Under the pieces are notes generated by a model. The model had not been told where the DNA came from and searched no databases. It saw nothing but the letters and a program-made list of their open reading frames with translations. 34,963 bases of DNA from Ornithinibacter sp. (lineage in GTDB: Bacteria > Actinomycetota > Actinomycetes > Actinomycetales > Dermatophilaceae), in contig JAQSWG010000026.1 in the NCBI GenBank assembly GCA_029266735.1, forward strand, positions 1 to 34,963, in the 5' to 3' direction. Numbering within the stretch: position 1 is the stretch's first letter; each line of letters starts with the position of its first letter. The translations under genes and the position numbers were made by a program. This document shows, piece after piece, positions 15,284-22,889 of this stretch.

Positions 15284-16540
15284 ATGAGCCGTCGCCAGTA
15301 CGCCCTCCCCTCGCGGGCCTCCGCCGAGCCGCCCGACGACACCGGCTGCACCGTCCTCCACGTCGACATGGACGCGTTCTACGCCTCCGCGACGCTGCTC
15401 TCCCACCCCGAGCTCACCGGCACACCGGTGATCATCGGGGGCGGCAACCGCGGGGTCGTGCTCTCCGCGACCTACGAGGCACGCCGCTTCGGCGTCACCT
15501 CCGCGATGCCGATGGCCCGAGCCCGCCGCCTGTGCCCGCAGGCCACGGTCCTGCCGCCCGACCACTCCCGGTACTCGGCGATCTCGGCGGCCGTTCTGGA
15601 GACCTTTCGCTCGGTCACCCCGGTCATCGAGCCGCTCTCCCTCGACGAGGCCTTCCTCGACGTCTCGGGCGCGGTCCGGCGGATGGGCAGCCCGGCGACG
15701 ATCGGCCAGCACATCCGCGACACCGTCCACGACGAGCAGGGCATCACGTGCTCGGTGGGGGTCGCGCCGAGCAAGTTCGTCGCCAAGCTCGCATCCGGCC
15801 TCGCCAAGCCCGACGGGATGGTCGTCGTGCCGCGGGACGAGGTCGTGCCGTTCGTCCAGCAGCTCCCGGTCGGGGCGCTGTGGGGAGTGGGGGAGCGCAC
15901 CGAGGAAGCGCTCGTCCGGCTCGGTCTGCGGACCGTCGCCGACATCGCGCACACGCCGCTCACGACCCTCGTGCGCGGCCTCGGGGAGGCGGCGGGGCAC
16001 CACCTCCACGAGCTGGCGTGGGGTCGCGACCCCCGCCATGTCGAACGTGAGCAGCGCGAGAAGAGCATCGGCAGCGACGAGACGTTCGACCACGACATCG
16101 ACGACGCCACGGAGATCCACCGCCACCTCCTCGCGCTCAGCGAGCGCACCGCAGCCCGGATGCGGGCCGCGGGGCTCACCGGCCGGACCGTCACCCTCAA
16201 GGTGAGGTTCAGTGACTTCACGACGATCACCCGGTCCCGGACCCTGCGTGAGCCCACCGACAGCGGACGCACCGTGCACGACGCCGCGGTGGGGCTCTTC
16301 GACGCCCTCGGACTCCAGCGGGCGAGGATCCGGCTCGTGGGGGTCCGTCTCGAGAAGCTCGTCGAGGCGGACCGCGCGCCGATCCAGGGGGTCATCGGGG
16401 AGCCCGAGCACGGGTGGCGTGACGCCGACCGGGCGGTCGACCGGGCCCGTTCGAGGTTCGGTTCCGGTGCCGTGAGGCCAGCGAGTCTCGTTCAACGTGA
16501 CACATCGGCTTCCGCCAGGCCACCTCGCGACCTATCCTGA
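15284..16540 (+). CDS. dinB: DNA polymerase IV (Y-family)
   Basis: 418 residues. Catalytic acidic residues are D28 in HVDMDAFYAS and D121/E122 in LSLDEAFLDV, with the steric-gate Phe at 32. The YEARRFGVTSAMPMARARRLCP finger motif, the CSVGVAPSKFVAKLAS motif and the helix-hairpin-helix LWGVGERTEEALVRLGLRTVADIA at about 200-225 follow. The little-finger domain GRTVTLKVRFSDFTTITRSRTL then occupies about 290-360. It performs error-prone bypass, usually inserting opposite damaged guanine or extending mismatches. An AGGGTGA lies a few bases before the ATG. It is 18 bases downstream of the methyltransferase and probably under the LexA box at 9781. No separate SOS box lies directly upstream. The last residues run past a possible -10 (TATCCT, 16533-16538) for the next gene. 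Confidence 0.95.
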   Translation: MSRRQYALPSRASAEPPDDTGCTVLHVDMDAFYASATLLSHPELTGTPVIIGGGNRGVVLSATYEARRFGVTSAMPMARARRLCPQATVLPPDHSRYSAISAAVLETFRSVTPVIEPLSLDEAFLDVSGAVRRMGSPATIGQHIRDTVHDEQGITCSVGVAPSKFVAKLASGLAKPDGMVVVPRDEVVPFVQQLPVGALWGVGERTEEALVRLGLRTVADIAHTPLTTLVRGLGEAAGHHLHELAWGRDPRHVEREQREKSIGSDETFDHDIDDATEIHRHLLALSERTAARMRAAGLTGRTVTLKVRFSDFTTITRSRTLREPTDSGRTVHDAAVGLFDALGLQRARIRLVGVRLEKLVEADRAPIQGVIGEPEHGWRDADRAVDRARSRFGSGAVRPASLVQRDTSASARPPRDLS

Positions 16541-16557
16541 TTGCTCAGGGACAACAT

Positions 16558-16579
16558 GGGACGTCCGCCCGGACGTCCC
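16558..16579 (+). repeat. 9-bp perfect stem-loop in the dinB-DUF3040 gap
   Basis: GGGACGTCC (16558-16566), a four-base loop GCCC, then GGACGTCCC (16571-16579). There is no T-run after it, so a simple intrinsic terminator is unlikely. It would sit in the 5' leader of the DUF3040 mRNA if TATCCT at 16533-16538 is used, 22 bases before the GTG, where it could affect translation or stability. It is also a possible partial terminator of the SOS transcript. Confidence 0.5.
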
Positions 16580-16600
16580 GGGCCGACAACGGGAGGATCC

Positions 16601-16987
16601 GTGCCCCTCTCAGACCACGAGCAGAAGATGCTCGAACAGATGGAGCAGGCTCTCGCTGCCGAGGACCCGAAGTTCGCCTCGCAGATGCAGGGCAGCTCCC
16701 TCGCGTCGCTCCAGCGTCGCCGGTGGGTCATCGGTGCCGTCGGGGTGGTCGCCGGTCTCGGCCTCGTGCTCGTGGGCGTCAACACGACGATGTGGGTCGG
16801 CGCGATCGGCTTCGCCGTCATGGTCGCCTCGGCCGTATTCGCCGCCACGCCCCCGCGCAAGGCACGGCTCGCCGTCGTCCGGGCCGACGGCACCCAGGGG
16901 CGGGCCAAGGACCCGCGCCGGAAGGGCTCACGGTCCTTCATGGACCGTCTCGACGAGCGCTGGGAGCGTCGAGAGAACAACCCGTGA
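16601..16987 (+). CDS. DUF3040 family small membrane protein
   Basis: 128 residues from GTG 16601, which has GGGAGGA (16591-16597) just upstream. The start VPLSDHEQKMLEQMEQALAAEDPKFASQM is the family signature: a soluble helix with L-S-x-x-E-x-x-x-L. Two adjacent membrane helices follow at about 45-62 and 66-82 (WVIGAVGVVAGLGLVLVG and WVGAIGFAVMVASAVFAA), then a basic tail. Actinobacteria carry this gene near the division/cell-wall cluster (Rv2169c in M. tuberculosis, in the same larger neighbourhood as pknL). Function is unknown. An in-frame ATG at 16541 would put the hairpin inside the gene and lacks a ribosome-binding site, so I reject it. Confidence 0.88.
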   Translation: MPLSDHEQKMLEQMEQALAAEDPKFASQMQGSSLASLQRRRWVIGAVGVVAGLGLVLVGVNTTMWVGAIGFAVMVASAVFAATPPRKARLAVVRADGTQGRAKDPRRKGSRSFMDRLDERWERRENNP

Positions 16988-16995
16988 GTCGCGAG

Positions 16996-17041
16996 AACGA
17001 CCTCTGACCACAACGACCTCCGACCACAACGACCACTGACC
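16996..17041. repeat. 16-base tandem repeat, nearly three copies
   Basis: AACGACCTCTGACCAC at 16996-17011 is followed by a copy with one change at 17012-17027 and a partial third copy from 17028. It lies immediately after the DUF3040 stop (16985-16987) and before the terminator-like hairpin. Sixteen is not a multiple of three, so it is not coding. Confidence 0.75.
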
Positions 17042-17042
17042 C

Positions 17043-17088
17043 GCGGCCCGACCAGCCCGCCGTGGGCTCGGAGAAGCTCTCGGGCCGC
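17043..17088. terminator. Terminator-like nested hairpin between convergent genes
   Basis: The outer stem is GCGGCCCGA (17043-17051) with TCGGGCCGC (17080-17088), nine perfect pairs. Inside lie small stems AGCCC/GGGCT (17054-17058 with 17064-17068) and GAGA/TCTC (17071-17081). It sits between the convergent DUF3040 and DUF456 genes and so could end both transcripts. There is no U-tract, as is common in actinobacteria. Confidence 0.5.
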
Positions 17089-17104
17089 TCGCAAGGCGAC
17101 GCGC

Positions 17105-17599
17105 TCAGGAGGCGAGCAGACCCGCGACGTAGAGTCCGGCGATCCCCAGACCCGCGACGAGCTCGATGCCGACACTCTGGAGGACACCGACCAGAGCATG
17201 CTTCGTGCGTTCCCAGGCCTGGCGGCGATCCCCGTTGCGGCCCAGCTCGACGAGGTAGATGCCGAGCACGAACCCGACGAAGGCGCCCACGAACGGGACC
17301 ACGAACATCCCGACGATGCCGAGGAGAACGGCGAGGGCGAGCGTCGACGTCGCGACACCGCGCTCACGCATCCGGCGGCCGGGGAGAAGGTACTGAAGGG
17401 CGACGCCGGCCACGGCGACGACGACGCTGGCCGTGAAGATCCCCCACGCGAGAGCGGTCCCCTCCATCAGGGCCCAGAGCAGGACACCACCGAGGACGAG
17501 GAGGAGACCGGGAAGGACGGGGACAACGATGCCGACGAGTCCGACGACGATGAGCAGAGGGGGGACGATGCCGCCGACGTCGCCGACGAGGGCGTCCAC
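17105..17599 (-). CDS. DUF456 family membrane protein
   Basis: 164 residues with about five hydrophobic helices. The N-terminal LLIVVGLVGIVVPVLPGLLLVLGGVLLWALMEG is the defining DUF456 motif (G-x-x-x-P-x-L-P-G). The second half repeats a glycine-rich helix pair, FVVPFVGAFVGFVLGIYLVELGR. Function is unknown; members are small inner-membrane proteins with small-residue-packed helices. The start is a GTG at 17599, only two bases after the stop of the DUF7455 gene, so the pair are translationally coupled. It ends against the DUF3040 terminator hairpin. Confidence 0.85.
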   Translation of the reverse strand: MDALVGDVGGIVPPLLIVVGLVGIVVPVLPGLLLVLGGVLLWALMEGTALAWGIFTASVVVAVAGVALQYLLPGRRMRERGVATSTLALAVLLGIVGMFVVPFVGAFVGFVLGIYLVELGRNGDRRQAWERTKHALVGVLQSVGIELVAGLGIAGLYVAGLLAS

Positions 17600-17601
17600 C
17601 C

Positions 17602-17820
17602 TCAGTCCACGACCTGACCGAGCGGCGGCGGCTCCATGAGCCGGTCACTCTCGTCGTGGATCTCGGCGAGGCCCACGAGGGCCGGGATGTGCTGCCGGCC
17701 GTGGTGTGCACAGAAGAGCAGCTCACCGCCGGCGTGCAGGGTGGCCCGGACGTACGCCTGGGCGCTGCAGCGGTCGCAACGGTCCGCGGCGGTCAGGGCT
17801 GTTGCCAGTGCGGCGTTCAC
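17602..17820 (-). CDS. DUF7455 family small protein with CxxC and CxxHH motifs
   Basis: 72 residues. The sequence has DRCDRCSAQAYVRATLHAGGELLFCAHHGRQH: a CxxC pair and a later CAHHGRQH, which together look like a small zinc-binding knuckle. This is the DUF7455 family, widespread in actinobacteria; function unknown. The GTG at 17820 is fixed by GAGGAGG five bases upstream. Longer reading to 17892 adds an arginine-rich leader and is rejected. Upstream, 17821-18105 holds an inverted repeat GTGCA/TGCAC (17921-17925, 17932-17936), a 20-base tandem repeat and the parE promoter, but no gene. Confidence 0.82.
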   Translation of the reverse strand: MNAALATALTAADRCDRCSAQAYVRATLHAGGELLFCAHHGRQHIPALVGLAEIHDESDRLMEPPPLGQVVD

Positions 17821-17989
17821 GTCGGCCTCCTCGGCTCGCGGTGGTCTGCGTCGGTCGTGCTCACCTCCCGGGTCGGGCGGCGAGCGTTGCAACAGTCAAG
17901 CACGCCGGATGCTTCCCCCTGTGCAAGGTGATGCACTGTGGTCCGCGTCATGACCGGATCGTGACCTGTCCGTGACGCCCGGGACGGTC

Positions 17990-18029
17990 GGGGTTCAGGC
18001 CGCTGCCACGGGGTTGAGGCCGCTGCCAC
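17990..18029. repeat. 20-base tandem duplication upstream of parE
   Basis: GGGGTTCAGGCCGCTGCCAC at 17990-18009 is repeated at 18010-18029 with one change (C to G at the seventh base). It lies 64 bases before the parE -10 hexamer. It may be an activator or repressor site, or a chance duplication. Confidence 0.8.
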
Positions 18030-18092
18030 TCCGGCGGCGGGCACCTCTGGGCCGCGACGGTGCGCCTGACGGGGTCCGTCCGACACGGCGAC

Positions 18093-18098
18093 TAGCCT
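18093..18098 (+). promoter_or_regulatory. -10 element TAGCCT of a putative leaderless parE promoter
   Basis: TAGCCT fits TANNNT and ends seven bases before the GTG at 18106. No Shine-Dalgarno sequence intervenes; an ATG at 18101 is out of frame. No good -35 is seen at the right distance. Confidence 0.45.
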
Positions 18099-18105
18099 GC
18101 ATGGC

Positions 18106-20232
18106 GTGCCCACGACCGCTGCGAAGAAGACCGCGACGAGCAAGTCCGCGTCCGAGTACACCGCTCACCACCTCCAGGTCCTCGAGGGCCTCGAGGCGGT
18201 TCGCAAGCGGCCCGGCATGTACATCGGCTCGACGGACTCCCGGGGTCTCATGCACTGCCTCTGGGAGATCATCGACAACGCGGTCGACGAGGCCCTCGGC
18301 GGCCACTGTGACCGGATCGAGGTCGTGCTCCTGGCGGACGGGTCGGTCGAGGTCCGGGACAACGGGCGCGGGGTCCCGGTCGACATCGAACCCCGCACCG
18401 GGCTGACCGGCGTCGAGCTCGTCTACACCCGGCTCCACGCCGGCGGGAAGTTCGGTGGCGGCTCGTACACGGCATCCGGCGGTCTGCACGGGGTGGGCGC
18501 CTCGGTCGTCAACGCCCTGTCCTCCCGGCTCGACGTCGAGGTGGACCGCGGCGGCAAGACCTATGCGATGAGCTTCCGGCGGGGCGAGCCCGGGTCCTTC
18601 TCGGACGTCGCGGGCGCTCGCGGCACCAAGGACCCCGAGCACGCCTTCACCCCCTACGTCGACATCAGTGAGCTCGAGGTCATCGGCAGCGTCCGGCGGG
18701 GCGTCACGGGCACGCGGGTGCGGTACTGGGCCGACCGGCAGATCTTCCTCCGCGACGCGACCTTCGATGTGGAGGGGCTGCTCGCCAGGGCGCGGCAGAC
18801 CTCGTTCCTCGTGCCGGGTCTGACACTCCTCATCCGGGACGAGCGCGGGCCGGAGCCGATGGAGGAGGTCTTCCTGCACCACGGGGGGATCTCGGAGTTC
18901 TGCGAGTACCTCGCGCCGGACGCGCCGGTGACCGACGTCTGGCGCCTCCAGGGAAGCGGGACGTTCACCGAGACCGTGCCGGTGCTCGACAGCAGGGGCC
19001 ACATGACACCCACCGAGGTCGAGCGCGAGTGCGGGGTCGACGTGGCCGTGCGCTGGGGCACAGGCTACGACACCCGGGTCACCTCGTTCGTCAACATCAT
19101 CGCGACCCCGAAGGGCGGCACCCACCTCGCGGGGTTCGACCAGGCCCTCGTGAAGGTGCTCCGTCGCCAGCTCGAGCTCAACGCCCGCCGCCTCAAGGTG
19201 GGGACCGACAGGCTCGAGAAGGACGACGTCCTCGCGGGCCTCACCGCCGTGGTCACGGTCCGGCTCGCCGAGCCGCAGTTCGAGGGGCAGACCAAGGAGG
19301 TGCTGGGCACCAACGCCGTGCGGGCCATCGTCGCCCGGGTCGTCGAGAAGGAGCTCACCGCCCGCCTGCTGTCGAGCAGGCGCCCCGAGAAGCAGCAGGC
19401 CGCGCTGCTCCTCGAGAAGGTCACCTCCGAGATGAAGTCCCGGATCAGCGCTCGGATGCACAAGGAGACCCAGCGGCGCAAGACCGCCCTGGAGTCCTCG
19501 TCGCTGCCGGCCAAGCTCGCGGACTGCCGCAGCACCGACGTGGAACGCACGGAGCTCTTCATCGTCGAGGGCGACAGCGCGCTCGGCACCGCGAAACTGG
19601 CCCGCAGCAGCGAGCACCAGGCCCTGCTACCGATCCGGGGGAAGATCCTCAACGTCCAGAAGGCGTCGGTCACCGACATGCTCGGCAACGCCGAGTGCGC
19701 CGCCATCATCCAGGTCATCGGGGCCGGGTCCGGGCGCACCTTCGACCTCGACGCGGCTCGCTACGGCAAGGTCATCATCATGACCGACGCCGACGTCGAC
19801 GGCGCCCACATCAGGACCCTCCTGCTCACGCTGTTCTTCCGGTACATGCGCCCGCTCGTCGAGGCGGGACGGGTCTACGCGGCGGTCCCGCCCCTGCACC
19901 GGATCGAGGTCGTGAACGGCGGGTCGAAGGCCAACGAGGTCATCTACACGTACTCCGAGGCCGAGATGCGCCGGACGATGGCGTCGGTCATCAAGCGCGG
20001 CAGGAACGTCAAGCCGCTCCAGCGCTACAAGGGCCTGGGCGAGATGGATGCCGACCAGCTCGCCGAGACGACGATGGACCCGCGCCACCGGACACTGCGC
20101 AAGGTGACGGCGGCCGACCTCGAACGTGCCGCCGGTGTCTTCGAGCTGCTCATGGGTGGCGACGTCGGGCCGCGCAAGGACTTCATCATCGACTCGGCGC
20201 ACGCCCTCGACCCGGAGCGCATCGACGCCTGA
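18106..20232 (+). CDS. parE: DNA topoisomerase IV subunit B
   Basis: 708 residues. The GHKL ATPase shows WEIIDNAVDEALGG (E54, N58), VRDNGRGVP at 83-91 and GGLHGVGASVVNALS at 125-139. The transducer domain has the ATP-sensing lysine region. The TOPRIM domain has FIVEGDSALG and IIMTDADVDGAHIRTLLL, giving the catalytic Glu and the DxD metal site, and the end carries RYKGLGEMDADQLAETTMDP. It pairs with ParC to decatenate daughter chromosomes. Assignment as ParE rather than GyrB rests on its pairing with the ParC 6 kb away, on length, and on sequence style (SSEHQALLPIRGKILNV in place of gyrase wording); it is not proven by a tree. Basic N-terminal tail AAKKTATSK. GTG start, probably leaderless. 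Confidence 0.9.
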   Translation: MPTTAAKKTATSKSASEYTAHHLQVLEGLEAVRKRPGMYIGSTDSRGLMHCLWEIIDNAVDEALGGHCDRIEVVLLADGSVEVRDNGRGVPVDIEPRTGLTGVELVYTRLHAGGKFGGGSYTASGGLHGVGASVVNALSSRLDVEVDRGGKTYAMSFRRGEPGSFSDVAGARGTKDPEHAFTPYVDISELEVIGSVRRGVTGTRVRYWADRQIFLRDATFDVEGLLARARQTSFLVPGLTLLIRDERGPEPMEEVFLHHGGISEFCEYLAPDAPVTDVWRLQGSGTFTETVPVLDSRGHMTPTEVERECGVDVAVRWGTGYDTRVTSFVNIIATPKGGTHLAGFDQALVKVLRRQLELNARRLKVGTDRLEKDDVLAGLTAVVTVRLAEPQFEGQTKEVLGTNAVRAIVARVVEKELTARLLSSRRPEKQQAALLLEKVTSEMKSRISARMHKETQRRKTALESSSLPAKLADCRSTDVERTELFIVEGDSALGTAKLARSSEHQALLPIRGKILNVQKASVTDMLGNAECAAIIQVIGAGSGRTFDLDAARYGKVIIMTDADVDGAHIRTLLLTLFFRYMRPLVEAGRVYAAVPPLHRIEVVNGGSKANEVIYTYSEAEMRRTMASVIKRGRNVKPLQRYKGLGEMDADQLAETTMDPRHRTLRKVTAADLERAAGVFELLMGGDVGPRKDFIIDSAHALDPERIDA

Positions 20233-20347
20233 GCCGGCAGAGGTGGCCACACCTGGACCGACACGCCGCCCGGCCTGTTGCCCGGCAGGCGGACCTCGGC
20301 CACTCTGGTCCCAGCGGGCGCTCGAGCGACGCCCTCGGGAGGACGCC

Positions 20348-21838
20348 ATGGACACGGCCATCGAGCAGGACCGGGAGCGTGCGCGGGGCGAGGAGCCCAC
20401 CGAGCTGAAGCGGGCGATCGGGCCCCGGCTGCTCCTGCTCTTCATCGTGGGCGACATCCTCGGCACCGGCGTCTACTCGCTCACCGGGCGAGTCGCGAGC
20501 GAGGTGGGTGGTGCGGCGTGGGCGCCGTTCATCGTCGCGTTCGCCATCGCGCTCGTCACGGCGTTCAGCTATCTCGAGCTCGTCACGAAGTACCCGCGGG
20601 CGGCGGGGGCGGCGCTCTACACGCACAAGGCGTTCGGCATCCACTTCGTGACGTTCCTCGTCGCGTTCACCGTGATGAGCTCCGGGATCACCTCGGCCTC
20701 GACGGCCTCCCGCGCCTTCGCCGCGAACCTCGCCGACGGCTTCGGCCTCGACGCCGAGAACAGCAACCTCGTGCTCGTCATCGCCCTCGCCTTCATGCTC
20801 CTCGTTGCGGCGGTCAACTTCCGCGGCGTGGGGGAGAGCGTCAAGGCGAACGTCGTACTCACCCTTGTCGAGCTCTCCGGACTGCTCCTCGTCATCCTCG
20901 TCGGCATCTACGCGGCGAGCGCGGGCCGGGCGGACTTCTCCCGGGTGACGATGTTCGACACCGCCGGTGACAAGACCACCTTCCTCGCGATCACGGCGGC
21001 CACCTCGTTGGCGTTCTTCGCGATGGTCGGGTTCGAGGATGCCGTGAACATGGCCGAGGAGTGCCAGGACCCGGTGCACAACTTCCCCAAGATGATGCTT
21101 GCCGGCATCGGGCTGACCGGGCTCATCTACGTCCTCGTCGCCATCGTCGCCGTGGCGCTCGTCCCCGTCGGTGAGCTCGGCGAGGGTGACACCCCGCTGA
21201 CGAAGGTCGTCACCGCGGGCCTCCCTGACTTCCCGATCGGCGACATCATGCCCTTCATCGCGATGTTCGCCGTGGCGAACTCGGCGCTCATCAACATGCT
21301 CATGGCAAGCCGCCTCATCTACGGCATGGCCCGACAGGACGTGCTCCCGCCGGCCCTCGGCTGGGTGCACCCAGGGCGACGGACACCGTGGGTGGCGATC
21401 ATCTTCACGACGGCGGTCGCCTTCGGTCTCATCTACTACGTCAGCAAGAGCGAGAGCGAGGTGGTCCCGGCGCTGGGCGGGACGACGGCGCTTCTTCTGC
21501 TGGGCGTCTTCACCATCGTCAACATCGTCGTCCTCGTGCTTCGCCGGGACGAGATCGGCCGCAAGCACTTCCGGACCCCCACCGTGCTCCCGGTCATCGG
21601 AGCGCTGGCCTGCTTCTACTTCACCCTTCCCGTGACGGGGCGGGACCCGATCCAGTACACGATCGCGGCATGGCTGCTCGGTATCGGGGTCGTCCTGTGG
21701 GCGCTGACCTGGGCGGCCAACCGGGCGTTCTTCGGGAAGAAGACCTACCTGCGCGAGCCCGACGAGCTCGCGGCCGGTACCCCGGCCGAGGACGACCGGC
21801 CAGCGGGGTCACCCCCGCGGCGCGGGCCGATCAACTGA
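20348..21838 (+). CDS. APC-family amino acid permease
   Basis: 496 residues with about twelve membrane helices. The first helix has FIVGDILGTGVYSLTGRVASEVGGAAW, the G-x-G-x-Y/F unwound substrate site of the amino acid-polyamine-organocation superfamily. YPRAAGAALYTHKAFG, the helix-6 GFEDAVNMAEECQDP and ASRLIYGMARQDVLP motifs follow in the usual order. The soluble ends are short and charged. The substrate is unknown; the closest styles are YhdG/CAT-like permeases. The ATG at 20348 has GGAGG (20338-20342) five bases upstream. The longer in-frame start overlaps parE and is rejected. Its stop overlaps the LacI stop by eight bases, tail to tail. Confidence 0.9.
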   Translation: MDTAIEQDRERARGEEPTELKRAIGPRLLLLFIVGDILGTGVYSLTGRVASEVGGAAWAPFIVAFAIALVTAFSYLELVTKYPRAAGAALYTHKAFGIHFVTFLVAFTVMSSGITSASTASRAFAANLADGFGLDAENSNLVLVIALAFMLLVAAVNFRGVGESVKANVVLTLVELSGLLLVILVGIYAASAGRADFSRVTMFDTAGDKTTFLAITAATSLAFFAMVGFEDAVNMAEECQDPVHNFPKMMLAGIGLTGLIYVLVAIVAVALVPVGELGEGDTPLTKVVTAGLPDFPIGDIMPFIAMFAVANSALINMLMASRLIYGMARQDVLPPALGWVHPGRRTPWVAIIFTTAVAFGLIYYVSKSESEVVPALGGTTALLLLGVFTIVNIVVLVLRRDEIGRKHFRTPTVLPVIGALACFYFTLPVTGRDPIQYTIAAWLLGIGVVLWALTWAANRAFFGKKTYLREPDELAAGTPAEDDRPAGSPPRRGPIN

Positions 21839-22841
21839 GCTGGGGCTGCGCTGCCGCCGGAACTCGACCGGTCGACTCCCGGACGACGAGCTCCGTGGGC
21901 AGGACGATCTCCTCCGTCGACCGGTCGTCCTCGAGGAGCGCCTTGAGGAGCAGCCCGGCAGCGGCGTGGCCGAGTCCCGCGACGTCCTGGCGCACCGTCG
22001 TCAGCCCCAGGACGGCGGACAGCACGTAGTCGTCGATCCCGATGATCGAGAGGTCCTCCGGGACCCGCACGCCGAGTCTCCGTGCGCTCTCCCGCACCCC
22101 GATGGCCATCTCGTCGGAGGCCGCGACGATCGCCGTCGGCCGGTCCGGGCGCGAGAGCAGGGCGGTGCTGTCCCGCGCGGCCGCCTCGGCCGTCCAGTCC
22201 GACCCGAGGATCCAGCCGTCGTCGCACGTGAGGTGCTGTTGCTCGACCGTCGCGAGGAAGGCCTCGAGCCGGTCCTGTGGGGTCTGGATGTGCGCGACGT
22301 TCTGGGGCACGGCGCCGATGTAGCCGATCCTCGTGTGGCCGAGGCCGGCGAGGTGCTCGACCGCCGTGCGCATCGCCGCCCGGTCGTCGATCCGGACGCA
22401 CGGGCGACCAGGAACCGGGGAGCCGATGGCCACCAGGGGCAGTCCCAGCCGATCGACGAGCTCGATCTCGTCACTCGTCATGGGGATGTTCAGGGTGATG
22501 ACGCCGTCGACCCGCTTCCACAGCATGTTCTGGGAGAGCGGGAGGCGGTGGTCGTAGCTGTCGTCCTCGAGGTCGAAGAGCAGCACGTGGTGCCCTGCGG
22601 CACGCAGGCTCTTCTCGATGGCGCTGACCAGGGTCGCGAAGAACCAGCGGGTGAGGAAGGGCGCGACGACCGCTGCGACGCGGGTCCGCCCCGATGCCAG
22701 TGAGGTCGCGGTGGGGGACGCGACGTAGTGCAGGTCCTCCGCGACCCGCAGCACGCGCGCGCGGGTCTGCGGGGAGACCCGGTCCAGTCCCCGGAGGGCG
22801 CGGGAGACCGTGGCGACCGAGACCCCGGCCACCCGCGCCAC
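21831..22841 (-). CDS. LacI-family transcriptional regulator of the sugar operon
   Basis: 336 residues from the first canonical start, GTG 22841. It begins inside the helix-turn-helix (VARVAGVSVATVSRALRGLDRVSP). A periplasmic-binding-like effector domain follows, with VAAVVAPFLTRWFFATLVSAIE, IGYIGAVPQNV, AIVAASDEMAIGVRESARRLG, IIGIDDYVLSAVLGLTTVRQD and VLPTELVVRESTG, all family-typical. LacI proteins normally begin MSTITDVARxAGVS. Here the codons just upstream encode exactly STITDV, preceded by ATC at 22857-22859 where ATG is expected. GGAAGG lies eight bases before that ATC, and no ATG, GTG or TTG occurs between it and the upstream TGA at 22890. The true start is therefore probably the ATC (or a sequencing error for ATG). 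Last gene of the operon; likely repressor at 26427-26440. Confidence 0.9.
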   Translation of the reverse strand: MARVAGVSVATVSRALRGLDRVSPQTRARVLRVAEDLHYVASPTATSLASGRTRVAAVVAPFLTRWFFATLVSAIEKSLRAAGHHVLLFDLEDDSYDHRLPLSQNMLWKRVDGVITLNIPMTSDEIELVDRLGLPLVAIGSPVPGRPCVRIDDRAAMRTAVEHLAGLGHTRIGYIGAVPQNVAHIQTPQDRLEAFLATVEQQHLTCDDGWILGSDWTAEAAARDSTALLSRPDRPTAIVAASDEMAIGVRESARRLGVRVPEDLSIIGIDDYVLSAVLGLTTVRQDVAGLGHAAAGLLLKALLEDDRSTEEIVLPTELVVRESTGRVPAAAQPQLS

Positions 22842-22889
22842 GTCGGTGATGGTGCTGATCGGCTGAACCTTCCCGAGGAGGGACGGGCG

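Noticed and set aside
17921-17936. Inverted repeat GTGCA/TGCAC as an operator of DUF7455
   Set aside because: Five-base arms in GC-rich DNA can occur by chance and no promoter was found at a fitting distance.
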